Positions 49,155 through 58,741 of a DNA stretch of 64,000 nucleotides are shown in pieces (the stretch's first letter is position 1; each line of letters opens with the position of its first letter). The position numbers and the translations under genes are program-made. This stretch comes from Methylotenera_A sp044228245 (GTDB taxonomy: Bacteria > Pseudomonadota > Gammaproteobacteria > Burkholderiales > Methylophilaceae), in NCBI GenBank assembly GCA_044228245.1, contig JBGAVG010000001.1, positions 248,001 to 312,000 of the forward strand, given 5' to 3'. The notes beneath the pieces are model-generated. The model searched no databases. It was not told the origin of the DNA and saw only the letters and a program-made list of their open reading frames with translations.

Positions 49155-49772
49155 ATGTCAGAAAATGTAAATATTACAAACTCAAACCGAAAATACCGGC
49201 AGGATTTTGCGATTATCGCCGGCTGGGTCGGGTTTGGCTCAAAAGTGCTTGATTTGGGTTGTGGCGATGGCGAGTTGCTGGTCTATTTGCGTGACTCACT
49301 TGAGGTTAAGGGCTACGGCGTAGAAAAAGATGACGCCAACTGGCTGGCCTGCCTGAGAAACGGTACCAATGTGATCCAGATGGACTTGGAAGACGGTTTG
49401 TCTGGCTTTGAAGACCAGTCATTCGACACCGTGATTCTCTCGCAAACCCTGCAGGCCATGCACAAAACTGAAGAAATCGTGCAGGAAATGTTGCGTGTTG
49501 GTCGAGAAATCATCGTCACTTTCCCGAATTTTGGCTATTGGCGCAATCGCTTGCAAATCATCAGCGGCAATATGCCTGTTTCAAAAACCCTGCCATATCA
49601 ATGGTACGACACGCCCAATGTGCACCTTTGCACGATAAATGATTTCGATCAATTTTGTAAAAATCACAAAATTTCCATTCTAGAACGCAAAGTGATTACT
49701 GATGGCGATGAAGTGAGCTTCATGCCGAACTTGCTGGGTAATCTGGCAATGTACCGCCTGAAGTCAAATTAA
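49155..49772 (+). CDS. metW: Methionine biosynthesis protein MetW
   Basis: A 205-residue methyltransferase-fold protein: VLDLGCGDGELLVYL (about 32-46) is the SAM motif, then VIQMDLEDGL and the family stretch TFPNFGYWRNRLQI. MetW works with MetX to give full acyltransferase activity. The ATG at 49155 lies 1 bp after the metX stop. Its stop overlaps the ampG-like stop on the other strand in a shared TTAA. Confidence 0.93.
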   Translation: MSENVNITNSNRKYRQDFAIIAGWVGFGSKVLDLGCGDGELLVYLRDSLEVKGYGVEKDDANWLACLRNGTNVIQMDLEDGLSGFEDQSFDTVILSQTLQAMHKTEEIVQEMLRVGREIIVTFPNFGYWRNRLQIISGNMPVSKTLPYQWYDTPNVHLCTINDFDQFCKNHKISILERKVITDGDEVSFMPNLLGNLAMYRLKSN

Positions 49773-51268
49773 CTGGGTTTTTGACTGATTTGGTGGATGG
49801 ATTGCCGCATCCACCAGAGCATCACGATCCCTGGCACAGCCGTTGCGACTGAAAACAAAAAGAAGTTTGGCCAGCCGAAGCTTTCTGACAGCACGCCGGC
49901 AACCGGGCTCACGTAAATGCGCCCCACGGCAGCCAGTGCCGAAAGCAGCGCATAATGTGTAGCGCTGAATTGATTGCTGCATAAACTCATCAGCAGCGCC
50001 ACAAAAGCTGCCGTGCCCATACCGCTGGTAATATTTTCCAATGCAATAGCGCTCATCAGCAAGCCGTCAATCGGGGTGGCAGTAGCCACAGCCACGAAAC
50101 CCAGATCAAACGGCATTAAAGTAAAACTGCCCCACGCCCCCTTGCCCAATACCGCCAATGCGTAAAAGCCAAAGTTTGAGACTAGTTGCAGCACACCAAA
50201 GCTCATGAGTGCCTGAAACAGCGTAAGGCGCATCATCAGCAGGCCAGCCAGAAATGCGCCAATAATGGTAAGCCAGATCCCGATGATTTTATTTACAATG
50301 CCCACTTCAATCTGGGTAAACAACATGCCTTTAAGTAAAAACGGTGTAAACAGGCTGCCGGCAAAGGCATCACCCAGCTTATAGAGAATAATTAAAATCA
50401 GAAATGCCCATGCGCTTTTTTGGCTAAAGTAATTGGATAGCGACTGGGTAAGTGTAGCAAATCCAACGCTTTGCGCGGCTTTTACGCCCAAAGGAAATGC
50501 TACGCCCAGGCTGGCCAGCACAAAAGCCAACTGCATCCATTTATTTGCGCCTTCCAAATCCACTCCGGCAAAAACAAAGGCCAGTCGCGTAAGATATACT
50601 CCGACCACCACCCCTGCCACCAGCGCTAAAAAACCTAGCAATTCTTTTTTCGGATCTGAATTCAGCGGTTTAATATCACTTTTTACCGCAGGCAAAAACA
50701 CAAAGGAAAATATGGCTGCAAACAGCATAATGCCTGCCATCATGGCATAAACGCGGTTCCAGCTATGCCATTGATCTGCCCATATCAGGGCAATGCCCCC
50801 GGATAAAATCATGCCGATGCGATACCCCAGAACCGACATGGATGCGCCGATGCCGCGTTCATCAACCGGTAATAAATCCGTGCGGTAAGCATCAATCACT
50901 ATATCTTGCGAAGCAGATAAAAACGCCACTAACAATGCAACCGCCGCGAATGCAGCGGGATTGATTACATAGGATATTGTCGAAAGATAATAGATGCTGG
51001 CTGCCAGCACCAGCTGGGTGAGCACTAGCCAACCTCGGCGCCGGCCGAGCAATGGCGGCTCAAAACGATCCATCAACGGCGCCCATAAAAACTTGAATGT
51101 ATACGGCACGCCCACCAGTGCTAGAAATCCGATAGTAGCAATAGCCACACCATCCGTGGTAAGCCAGGCCTGCATCGCCTGCCCGGTGAGCGCCAGCGGC
51201 AAGCCTGACGCAACCCCTAGAAACAATGTTGCGGTAAGCCGTTGTATGCGCTGAATTTGATTTAACAT
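49769..51268 (-). CDS. AmpG-like muropeptide permease (MFS)
   Basis: A 499-residue transporter with 12-14 predicted helices. The N-terminus LFLGVASGLPLALTGQAMQA and VPYTFKFLWAPLMDRFEPP, with RRRGWLVLTQ, match AmpG, which imports anhydro-muropeptides (GlcNAc-anhMurNAc peptides) for cell-wall recycling. Related Fpt-type MFS proteins look similar, so the substrate is inferred. The ATG at 51268 is chosen to give the normal N-terminus. The gene is monocistronic and converges with metW, with overlapping stop codons. Confidence 0.87.
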   Translation of the reverse strand: MLNQIQRIQRLTATLFLGVASGLPLALTGQAMQAWLTTDGVAIATIGFLALVGVPYTFKFLWAPLMDRFEPPLLGRRRGWLVLTQLVLAASIYYLSTISYVINPAAFAAVALLVAFLSASQDIVIDAYRTDLLPVDERGIGASMSVLGYRIGMILSGGIALIWADQWHSWNRVYAMMAGIMLFAAIFSFVFLPAVKSDIKPLNSDPKKELLGFLALVAGVVVGVYLTRLAFVFAGVDLEGANKWMQLAFVLASLGVAFPLGVKAAQSVGFATLTQSLSNYFSQKSAWAFLILIILYKLGDAFAGSLFTPFLLKGMLFTQIEVGIVNKIIGIWLTIIGAFLAGLLMMRLTLFQALMSFGVLQLVSNFGFYALAVLGKGAWGSFTLMPFDLGFVAVATATPIDGLLMSAIALENITSGMGTAAFVALLMSLCSNQFSATHYALLSALAAVGRIYVSPVAGVLSESFGWPNFFLFSVATAVPGIVMLWWMRQSIHQISQKPS

Positions 51269-51395
51269 GAGTAGCGTTATTCTAGTTTTTAGACTTAAAA
51301 ACATATTCTAACGAAAGTACCTAAGCTCTGCGTAGAATAATTTGTAAGCCTCTGTTGATTTTAACGACTAACGCTCATTAGTCTTTTTGGACAAC

Positions 51396-52193
51396 ATGAT
51401 GAAGAATTTATTGGCAGTGGTGGTGATGGGCACGCTGGGAATGAGCGAATCTGCAATAGCCGCCGAATGTAGTGCCAAAAGCGGCGCGCAAACTGTTCCC
51501 TTGCTGGAGCTTTATACTTCTGAAGGCTGCAGCAGCTGTCCGCCTGCCGATAAATGGCTAAGCGGATTAAAGCCCGATTCCAACCAAGTGATTCCACTGG
51601 CGTTTCATGTCGACTACTGGGATTACATCGGCTGGAAAGACAGATTCGCAAAAGCCGAGTACAGCGAGCGGCAACGCAAAACTGCGGCATTTGCAGGCAC
51701 TGGGTATGTATACACCCCGCAGTTTGTATTCAACGGCCGGGATTTCAAGGGTTGGGACGATTCACGCCTGAATCAACGCATTGAAGCCACGCAGAAATTG
51801 GCATCGCGCGCCAATTTGAGCCTGGTTGCTGTTACTCAAGCCAACGGTGAGATCACCTTAACAGCCAGCGCACAAGCAGTGAAGCCGGCTGATGCTAAGA
51901 ATGCTGATGTTTTTGTAGCAATTTATGAGAATAAGTTAGCCAGCCAAGTGAATGCGGGTGAAAACAGTGGCCGCGGGCTCAAACATGATTACGTGGTGCG
52001 CGAATTTTTTGGTGCTTATCAAATGAATAGCCAGATCAATAACCAAAATAAATTCAGTAAAAACTTTACGCTAAGCCCGGAATGGAAGAATCGCGGCTAT
52101 AAATTTGAAAACCTGGGCGCGGTGATTTTTGTGCAGAACAGCCAAACCGGGGAAATTCTGCAGAGTCTGGCACTGAAACTCTGTAATTCCTAA
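51396..52193 (+). CDS. Secreted DUF1223 protein, thioredoxin-like
   Basis: A 265-residue exported protein with a signal peptide (about 1-23, cleavage after SAIAA) and a thioredoxin-like fold: LLELYTSEGCSSCPPADKWL with a CSSC active-site pair, AFHVDYWDYIGWKDRF, and TPQFVFNGRD where the cis-Pro loop would be (YTPQFV). DUF1223 proteins are periplasmic and of unknown function; the CxxC suggests thiol redox. The upstream TTG start at 51387 is unlikely. No strong Shine-Dalgarno is seen before the ATG at 51396. Confidence 0.83.
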   Translation: MMKNLLAVVVMGTLGMSESAIAAECSAKSGAQTVPLLELYTSEGCSSCPPADKWLSGLKPDSNQVIPLAFHVDYWDYIGWKDRFAKAEYSERQRKTAAFAGTGYVYTPQFVFNGRDFKGWDDSRLNQRIEATQKLASRANLSLVAVTQANGEITLTASAQAVKPADAKNADVFVAIYENKLASQVNAGENSGRGLKHDYVVREFFGAYQMNSQINNQNKFSKNFTLSPEWKNRGYKFENLGAVIFVQNSQTGEILQSLALKLCNS

Positions 52194-52240
52194 AATTACC
52201 TCAACGGCTGAACTTAAGGTCATGCGCAATTAAAAAACCT

Positions 52241-53122
52241 TTACATTGTTTTGCTGATTTCAGCTAATTCCGTTGGAGCATCATCCACAAGCGGCAAATT
52301 TGCGGCATCCTCTTTTTCAATGACTCCCAGCAAATAATTCTGACTTACCTGCAAATCCAGCATCCAGGCAGTTTTTGGTGGATCGCCCTGTGTCAGCACA
52401 CTTTCTGCTGAACGCATATCCCATTCACATTTTTCCATGATGGTGTATGCAATTTCATCAGCCTGACTGAGTTGTGTCGGCTTCATTTTAGCCATGGCGA
52501 CTTCACTGCCCACCATCGATGTGGCGGTAGATGCCGCACTGGTAATGAGTGAGGTGGCCGTGCTGGCCTGCGCAGCAGCGCTAGAGGCGCCGATAATCGC
52601 CACAGCAGGAAACAGCACGCTGGCCAGCGCAGAAATAACGAGCTTGGTAGAGGTGTTGGTCACGTGATGCCCGGCGATGACATGCGACATCTCACGCGCG
52701 ATCACGAAGCCCAGCGCGTCATCGCTCAGCTGCAGATCTTGCACGCCGCGAAATACGACTACCAGCCCTCTGTTGTTAGAAGCCGTGCCGGCATCCTGTT
52801 TTTCGGCTACCTCGAAATTAAAGCTGGTGATGACTTTTTCATGCTGTGGATACAGCACGGCAGCGGCCTTGCGCAGGTAACGTCCCAAAGACTGTACGCG
52901 CGCATCAAAGGCCAGGTTTTCTGCGCATTTCTCGGCTGTGCAGGCGGGTGCACTCGATTTTGCAGAAAGCCTGACCCGCATGTCGATATCAGAATACACA
53001 TCGCTGATACCCGAGGGAATATCCGCTGCGCCAGCCACTGCATGCCCGGTCGCACATTGCAGCATCGCGAATAACAGCAAAGAAATACAGCCGGCTTGTT
53101 TTTTTAAGGCCTGTGTTAGCAA
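52241..53122 (-). CDS. M48-like protein with degenerate zinc site
   Basis: A 293-residue exported protein (signal peptide about 1-32). It has the M48 layout: a helix with IAREMSHVIAGHH (about 141-153), a hydrophobic central stretch (about 160-205) and SQADEIAY (about 219-226). In active M48 peptidases these read HExxH and ExDE with a Glu ligand. Here the first His is Arg143 and the ligand Glu is Gln220, so two of three zinc ligands are missing and proteolysis is unlikely. It may be a chaperone-like relative. It lies 8 bp downstream of xth on the same strand. Confidence 0.7.
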   Translation of the reverse strand: MLTQALKKQAGCISLLLFAMLQCATGHAVAGAADIPSGISDVYSDIDMRVRLSAKSSAPACTAEKCAENLAFDARVQSLGRYLRKAAAVLYPQHEKVITSFNFEVAEKQDAGTASNNRGLVVVFRGVQDLQLSDDALGFVIAREMSHVIAGHHVTNTSTKLVISALASVLFPAVAIIGASSAAAQASTATSLITSAASTATSMVGSEVAMAKMKPTQLSQADEIAYTIMEKCEWDMRSAESVLTQGDPPKTAWMLDLQVSQNYLLGVIEKEDAANLPLVDDAPTELAEISKTM

Positions 53123-53130
53123 AATATCAA

Positions 53131-53901
53131 TTATTGATAATCAATGATCAAAGGAGCATGATCACTGAAACGCTCCTCTTTGTAAATAGTTGACTGGAAA
53201 GCCCTTTTTGCCAGGCCTGGTGTTGCAACCTGGTAATCCAGCCGCCAACCTACGTTTTTCTCGTATGCCGCGCCACGATTGCTCCACCAGGTATAGCACT
53301 CATCCGTGGTTTCAGGATGCAATTTGCGATAGACGTCAATCCAGCCGATGCGGCTGAATAAATCGCCCAACCAGGCGCGTTCCTCAGGCAAAAAGCCTGA
53401 ATTCTTTTTATTGCCCTTGTAATTTTTCAGATCTATTTCCTGATGCGCGATATTCCAGTCGCCGCAAATGACAACATCACGGCCATTATTCGCAAGCGCC
53501 TCCAGATGCGGCAGGATGCGCGCCATCACGCTGAATTTGAACGCCTGGCGCTCTTCACCGCTTGAGCCGGATGGCAAATACAGCGATACCACGCTTAGGT
53601 TGCCATACTGACACTCCAGATAGCGGCCTTCGCTGTCGATGTCGCCAATGCCCAATCCCTCAATTACCGCGTCTGGTTTTGTTTTGCTGTAAATGCCTAC
53701 GCCGCTGTAGCCCTTTTTTTCCGCATAATGAAAATAGCCATGATAGCCCGCGGGCGCCAGCATCTCTGGCGTCATATCAGCCGCCTGTGCCTTGAGTTCC
53801 TGCAGGCAAACCACGTCAGCCTGCTGCTTTTGCAACCAGCTGTAAAATCCCTTGCTGGCGGCAGAGCGTATTCCATTCAAATTCGCAGTTATAATGCGCA
53901 T
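53131..53901 (-). CDS. xth: Exodeoxyribonuclease III
   Basis: A 256-residue AP endonuclease/3-prime exonuclease of the EEP fold: ITANLNGIRSAASKGFYSWL (about 3-22), CLQELKAQ (metal Glu), GDWNIAHQEIDLKN (Asp and Asn), and the catalytic SDHAPLIIDY end. It cleaves abasic sites in base-excision repair. It is divergent from pyrE (25 bp apart), the usual betaproteobacterial pairing. Confidence 0.95.
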   Translation of the reverse strand: MRIITANLNGIRSAASKGFYSWLQKQQADVVCLQELKAQAADMTPEMLAPAGYHGYFHYAEKKGYSGVGIYSKTKPDAVIEGLGIGDIDSEGRYLECQYGNLSVVSLYLPSGSSGEERQAFKFSVMARILPHLEALANNGRDVVICGDWNIAHQEIDLKNYKGNKKNSGFLPEERAWLGDLFSRIGWIDVYRKLHPETTDECYTWWSNRGAAYEKNVGWRLDYQVATPGLAKRAFQSTIYKEERFSDHAPLIIDYQ

Positions 53902-53925
53902 TATCTACTTTCAATTCATTCTGTT

Positions 53926-54567
53926 ATGTCACAAATCAGCCAAGAGTTTATCGCGTTCTCAATCAAAAAACAGGTGCTAAAGTTTGGTGAATTCAAAACC
54001 AAAGCTGGCCGCCTGAGTCCGTATTTCTTCAATGCGGGCCTGTTTAATGACGGCGAAAGCCTACTCAAGCTAGGCGAATTCTACGCCAATAGTATCGAAA
54101 AATCAGGTATTCAGTTCGATATGCTGTTCGGCCCCGCTTACAAGGGCATCACCTTAGCGGCAAGTATTGCCATCGCGTTTGCCAAAAATGGTCACAATTT
54201 CCCCTATGCCTACAACCGTAAAGAAGCCAAAGACCATGGGGAAGGCGGCATCATTGTCGGTGCACCGCTGCAAGGCCGGGTGCTCATCATTGATGATGTT
54301 ATTTCGGCAGGCACTTCGGTGCGCGAATCCATTGATTTAATCCGGCAGCACGGCGCAGAGCCTTGCGGGGTGGCTATTGCCCTGGACCGGCAGGAAAAAG
54401 GCTTAAGCGAACTTTCGGCCGTACAGGAAGTGGAAACCCTGCATCATTTACCTGTGTGCGCCATTGCCAATTTGAAAGACTTACTGGAATTTGCATCAAA
54501 TCAACAAGATATGGCACAACACTTGCTTAACATTCAGCAATATCGCCAACGGTATGGCGTAATATAA
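53926..54567 (+). CDS. pyrE: Orotate phosphoribosyltransferase
   Basis: A 213-residue type I PRTase joining orotate to PRPP in pyrimidine synthesis. Motifs: FKTKAGRLSPYFFNAGLF (about 25-42), FGPAYKGITLA, the flexible loop YNRKEAKDHGEGG (about 100-112) and the PRPP motif VLIIDDVISAGTSVRES (about 123-139). The ATG at 53926 is chosen because the extension to 53728 overlaps xth on the other strand and is not conserved. Confidence 0.96.
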   Translation: MSQISQEFIAFSIKKQVLKFGEFKTKAGRLSPYFFNAGLFNDGESLLKLGEFYANSIEKSGIQFDMLFGPAYKGITLAASIAIAFAKNGHNFPYAYNRKEAKDHGEGGIIVGAPLQGRVLIIDDVISAGTSVRESIDLIRQHGAEPCGVAIALDRQEKGLSELSAVQEVETLHHLPVCAIANLKDLLEFASNQQDMAQHLLNIQQYRQRYGVI

Positions 54568-54581
54568 ATGGTTAAGTTTAA

Positions 54582-55286
54582 ATGCAAAAAATACTTTTTA
54601 CTTTAATTGCGGCCGCATTTGCAATTTCGAATATTGCGCATGCTGCCAATAAAAATGAAGCCGCATCCTCAAGCGCTGGCAGCGGCAAAAAAATCGTGAA
54701 ATGGGTGGATAGCAAGGGCGTGACGCATTATGGCGATAAGTTGCCTGCGCAAGAGGCCGGGCGTAACAATTCTGAAATGAACGGCCAGGGCGTTGTGCTA
54801 AAACACAATGTAAAAATTGACCCAAAAAATGAAGTTTTGGATCAAAAAAAACTTGAAAAAGAACGTAAAGATAAAATTTTATTGGCCTCTTACACCAATG
54901 CCGAAGAAATTGATTTGGCGCGTGACCGCAATTTACAAACTGATTTAGCTGCTATCCAGGCACTTTCACAGCAAAAAATAAGCACCGAAAACAGAGCTGC
55001 GCGCAACAACAAGACTGCGCAAAGTCTTCGCGCGCGCAACAAGCCGCTGCCGCCTTACTTGAGTGAGGAATTACGGCTGTCAAAATTAGAGTTGGCCAAT
55101 ATCGACAAGCAAATGGCCCAACGTAAATTGAACATGGAAGCCACGCGGAAGCGCTACGCAGAGGATAAAGAAAGATTTATCGCATTAAAACAGCCTACTG
55201 TTGGCTCAGGCTCACTAGAGGCCACACTCACCGCGGCACCGACCGCTGCTGGCGCAGTAACACCTGACCAGCCAACTAAAAAATAA
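54582..55286 (+). CDS. Secreted DUF4124 protein with coiled coil (second copy)
   Basis: A 234-residue exported protein: signal peptide (about 1-21, cleavage after AHA), then the DUF4124 motif KKIVKWVDSKGVTHYGDKLP (about 36-55) and a long charged coiled coil (about 85-205). The architecture is like that of the gene at 19169 although the sequences differ outside the module. It is 14 bp after pyrE on the same strand and may be co-transcribed. The function is unknown. It converges with gatB with a gap of only 5 bp and no clear terminator. Confidence 0.8.
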   Translation: MQKILFTLIAAAFAISNIAHAANKNEAASSSAGSGKKIVKWVDSKGVTHYGDKLPAQEAGRNNSEMNGQGVVLKHNVKIDPKNEVLDQKKLEKERKDKILLASYTNAEEIDLARDRNLQTDLAAIQALSQQKISTENRAARNNKTAQSLRARNKPLPPYLSEELRLSKLELANIDKQMAQRKLNMEATRKRYAEDKERFIALKQPTVGSGSLEATLTAAPTAAGAVTPDQPTKK

Positions 55287-55291
55287 GCGAA

Positions 55292-56752
55292 TTAGTTAGC
55301 CAGCTTTTTCTTCAAGATTTCATTCACCTGCGCCGGGTTGGCTTTGCCTTTTGATGCTTTCATGGCCTGACCGACCAGGGCGTTAAATGCCTTTTCTTTA
55401 CCTGCCCTGAACTCGGCCACCATGGCTGGGTTTGCGGCAAGCACTTCATCAATCATCGCTTCAATTGCACCACTGTCTGAAACTTGTTTGAGGCCAAGTT
55501 TTTCAATAATCACGTCCACATCAGCTTCGCCCGCCCACATTGCCTCAAACACTTGCTTGGCAGCATTATTTGAAATCGTGTTGTCACTGATGCGCTTGAG
55601 CAGTTGCGCCAACTGCAAGGCCGTCACCGGTGAAGCACTGATTGGCTTATCTTCTGCATTCAATTTTGCTGAAACGCTGCCCATCACCCAGTTCGCAGCA
55701 GGCTTGGCATCTGCACCCGCGTTGACGGTTGCTACAAAATAATCTGCCAGATCACGACTTGAGGTCAATGTGCTCGCATCGTAACTGGTCAAGCCGTATT
55801 CCGCTTCAAACCTCGCTTTCATCACTTCCGGCAGCTCCGGCATTTCCGCTTTCACGCGCGCTTTATCAGCTTCAGTGACCTCTAACGGTAACAAATCAGG
55901 GTCGGGGAAATAGCGGTAATCGTTCGCTTCCTCCTTGCTGCGCATGGCGCGCGTTTCGCCTGTATCCGGGTTAAACAGTACCGTGGCCTGATGAATGGTA
56001 CCGCCGTCTTCCAGCGTTTCGATTTGCCAGCGTGTCTCGTACTCGATAGCCTGCTGCATGAATTTGAACGAGTTGAGGTTCTTAATCTCGCGCCGCGTGC
56101 CAAGTTTATCCGTGCCTTTTGGGCGTACCGACACGTTCACATCACACCTGAAGCTACCTTCCTGCATGTTGCCGTCGCAAATGTCTATCCATTGCACCAG
56201 CTCGTGCAGCTTTTTGGCATAAGCCACGGCTTCGGCTGCAGAGCGCATATCCGGTTCAGTCACAATTTCCAGCAACGGCGTACCTGCTCGGTTGAGATCA
56301 ATGCCACTCATGCCTTCTACGCTTTGATTAGAAAGTCCGTGCACCGATTTGCCTGCATCTTCTTCCAGATGGGCGCGCGTAATATGAATGACTTTTTCAT
56401 ACGCGGCATTTTTGCCCACTGCTGGTACTTGTATCGTCACCGCGCCTTTACCCACCACTGGTAACTCATACTGGCTGATTTGGTAGCCTTTAGGTAAATC
56501 CGGATAAAAATAATTTTTACGCGCAAACACTGAGCGAGGTGCAATTTCAGCATTCACCGCCAAACCGAATTTAATCGCACATTCCACGGCTTGTTTGTTC
56601 AGCACAGGCAATACGCCCGGCAAAGCGATGCTCACTTCGCAGGCCTGGGTGTTAGGCTCCGCGCCAAACGCCGTGCTGGCACCGCTGAATATTTTAGTGT
56701 TGGTTTTTAACTGGGTATGCGTTTCCAACCCAATGACGACTTCCCATTCCAT
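55292..56752 (-). CDS. gatB: Asp/Glu-tRNA amidotransferase subunit B
   Basis: A 486-residue kinase/tRNA-binding subunit of GatCAB. The N-terminus WEVVIGLETHTQLKTNTKIF, then CRATALPG-like ACEVSIALPGVLPVLNKQAV, GIDLNRAGTPLLEIVTEPD and NLNSFKFMQQAIEYE are the PET112-family hallmarks; the C-terminal helical YqeY-like domain spans about 330-486. It phosphorylates the misacylated tRNA before amidation. It is the last gene of gatCAB, 1 bp after gatA. Confidence 0.97.
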   Translation of the reverse strand: MEWEVVIGLETHTQLKTNTKIFSGASTAFGAEPNTQACEVSIALPGVLPVLNKQAVECAIKFGLAVNAEIAPRSVFARKNYFYPDLPKGYQISQYELPVVGKGAVTIQVPAVGKNAAYEKVIHITRAHLEEDAGKSVHGLSNQSVEGMSGIDLNRAGTPLLEIVTEPDMRSAAEAVAYAKKLHELVQWIDICDGNMQEGSFRCDVNVSVRPKGTDKLGTRREIKNLNSFKFMQQAIEYETRWQIETLEDGGTIHQATVLFNPDTGETRAMRSKEEANDYRYFPDPDLLPLEVTEADKARVKAEMPELPEVMKARFEAEYGLTSYDASTLTSSRDLADYFVATVNAGADAKPAANWVMGSVSAKLNAEDKPISASPVTALQLAQLLKRISDNTISNNAAKQVFEAMWAGEADVDVIIEKLGLKQVSDSGAIEAMIDEVLAANPAMVAEFRAGKEKAFNALVGQAMKASKGKANPAQVNEILKKKLAN

Positions 56753-56753
56753 A

Positions 56754-58238
56754 TTATTTCAAACCTTCTGGCGCTTTTAAATCAGGCATTTGCATATGCC
56801 AATCTGTCACTTGCTGATAAGCATGCGCCACATCAAGCATGCGCGCCTCATCAAAATAATTTCCCATCAACTGCAAGCCTACGGGCAAGCCTTTATCGAA
56901 GCCTGCCGGAATGCTCATGCCTGGCAAACCGGCCAGATTGGTTGCGATGGTATACACATCCTGCAGATACATGGCGACAGGATCATCGGCTTTTTCACCT
57001 GCTTTGAATGCGGTGGAAGGCGCAGTTGGCCCCATGATGATGTCACATTTCTTAAACGCCTGCTTGAAGTCATCCGCTATCAAATGACGGATTTGCTGGG
57101 CTTTAAGGTAATAGGCGTCGTAATAGCCAGCGCATAACACATAAGTGCCGATGAGGATGCGCCGCTTCACTTCTGCCCCAAACCCTTCCGCGCGGCTCTT
57201 GCAGTACATATCCGTTAAATCGGTATATTCTGCGGCACGGTGCCCATAACGCACTCCATCGTAGCGTGACAAGTTAGAACTGGCTTCAGCCGGTGCGAGT
57301 ACGTAATAAACCGGGATAGAAAGCTTGGTGTTGGGCAGTGAAATTTCCACCGTTTCCGCGCCCAGTTTTCTGTATTCCGCAATCGCGTCCTGCACCACTT
57401 TTGCCACACCGGCATCCAGGCCATCGGCAAAATACTCCTTTGGCAACCCTATTTTAAGACCTTTGAGCGGCTTGTCACCTGACATGCCCGCCAGGCCGCG
57501 TGTGTAATCTTCTTTGGGGCGATTCAGGCTGGTAGAGTCACGCTCATCAAAACCCGCCATCACGTTCAGCATCATGGCGCAATCTTCGGCGCTTTTCGCC
57601 ATCGGCCCGGCCTGATCGAGTGAAGACGCAAACGCGATCATGCCGTAGCGTGACACCAAGCCATAGGTCGGTTTTAACCCGGTAAAGCCGCAAAGGCTGG
57701 CTGGCTGGCGTATCGATCCGCCGGTGTCCGTTCCTGTTGCGGCCGCACAAAGCCTTGCCGCCACTGCAGCCGCGCTGCCGCCGCTGCTGCCGCCCGGCAC
57801 ACGGTCAAAATCCCAAGGGTTTTTTACGCCTCCAAAATAACTGGTTTCATTCGACGAACCCATGGCGAATTCGTCCATATTGGTTTTGCCCAAATTCACC
57901 GCGCCTGCATTATCAAATTGAGAAATCACATGCGCATCATAGGGCGCGATAAAATTCTCCAGCATTTTTGAGCCGCAGGTAGTTTTCCAGCCTTTAGCAC
58001 AAAAAATATCCTTCTGCGCGAACGGAATCCCGGTTAGGGGCTCGGTATTTCCTGCCGCAATGCGTGCATCAGCCGCTTTGGCTTGCGCTAATGTTTTAGC
58101 CTCATCCAGTGCGATATAAGCATTGATCGTTAGGTTAAATTGATGGATGCGGTTTAAAAAAGTCTGCGTCATTTCAACGCTGGAAATCTCTTTTTTAGCC
58201 AGCATCTGGCTAAGTGTTTTTAGGCTACTGTTAATCAT
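56754..58238 (-). CDS. gatA: Asp/Glu-tRNA amidotransferase subunit A
   Basis: The amidase subunit, 494 residues, producing ammonia from glutamine. The Ser-cisSer-Lys triad is set in IPFAQKDIFCAKG (Lys), VPGGSSGGSAAAVAARLC (cis-Ser) and GTDTGGSIRQPASLCGFTG (nucleophile Ser). The C-terminal NLAGLPGMSIPAGF is typical. It acts with GatB and GatC to turn Glu-tRNA-Gln and/or Asp-tRNA-Asn into the correct species. It sits between gatC (8 bp) and gatB (1 bp). Confidence 0.97.
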   Translation of the reverse strand: MINSSLKTLSQMLAKKEISSVEMTQTFLNRIHQFNLTINAYIALDEAKTLAQAKAADARIAAGNTEPLTGIPFAQKDIFCAKGWKTTCGSKMLENFIAPYDAHVISQFDNAGAVNLGKTNMDEFAMGSSNETSYFGGVKNPWDFDRVPGGSSGGSAAAVAARLCAAATGTDTGGSIRQPASLCGFTGLKPTYGLVSRYGMIAFASSLDQAGPMAKSAEDCAMMLNVMAGFDERDSTSLNRPKEDYTRGLAGMSGDKPLKGLKIGLPKEYFADGLDAGVAKVVQDAIAEYRKLGAETVEISLPNTKLSIPVYYVLAPAEASSNLSRYDGVRYGHRAAEYTDLTDMYCKSRAEGFGAEVKRRILIGTYVLCAGYYDAYYLKAQQIRHLIADDFKQAFKKCDIIMGPTAPSTAFKAGEKADDPVAMYLQDVYTIATNLAGLPGMSIPAGFDKGLPVGLQLMGNYFDEARMLDVAHAYQQVTDWHMQMPDLKAPEGLK

Positions 58239-58246
58239 GTTATTTC

Positions 58247-58561
58247 TTACTCAATGACCTGCGGCACAAGATACAGGCCGCCATCTACCGCCTGTTTAGC
58301 CGAACCATTACCCAGAACGGGCGCAATTTTCTGAAACGCCTCTCGCTGATTGGTTTGTGTCACCACATCTTCGCGCAGGCGCTGCACCACGTCCTGCGAG
58401 TGCGACATCGGCGTGATGCCGGTGGTATCGACCGCCTGCATCTGCTCAATCAAGCCTAAAATACCGGAAAGTTTAGTAAGTGTTGCGGCGGCTTCCTGTT
58501 CGTTGATTTCGAGCCGCGCCAGGTGTGCAATGCGTTTAATATCGGTGATGTTAAGTGCCAT
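58247..58561 (-). CDS. gatC: Asp/Glu-tRNA amidotransferase subunit C
   Basis: A small stabilising subunit of 104 residues with the typical IKRIAHLARLEINEQEA start and VDTTGITPMSHSQDVVQRLR centre. It wraps around GatA and helps it fold. It is the first gene of gatCAB. Upstream on the minus strand TATAAT (58666-58661), followed by AGCG, is a likely -10, giving a leader of about 95 bases. It is divergent from mreB. Confidence 0.94.
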   Translation of the reverse strand: MALNITDIKRIAHLARLEINEQEAAATLTKLSGILGLIEQMQAVDTTGITPMSHSQDVVQRLREDVVTQTNQREAFQKIAPVLGNGSAKQAVDGGLYLVPQVIE

Positions 58562-58741
58562 GACGAATTTTCAAATTTTTATCTAAACCAATTTAACTTG
58601 TTTGTAACTTTGTTTGTAACAATATGTAAATGCATCTTAATTTTAGCTGCAATATACGCTATTATACCTTGATTTTAAGGCAAGCCCTGAGTTGCTGGTG
58701 AAGGCTTGCGAACGTTTGCTCAAAGCACAGGATAAAACAAT

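Noticed and set aside
53728..53925. A longer pyrE with 66 extra N-terminal residues
   Set aside because: The extension lies over xth on the other strand, is unlike OPRTase, and the normal N-terminus begins at 53926.
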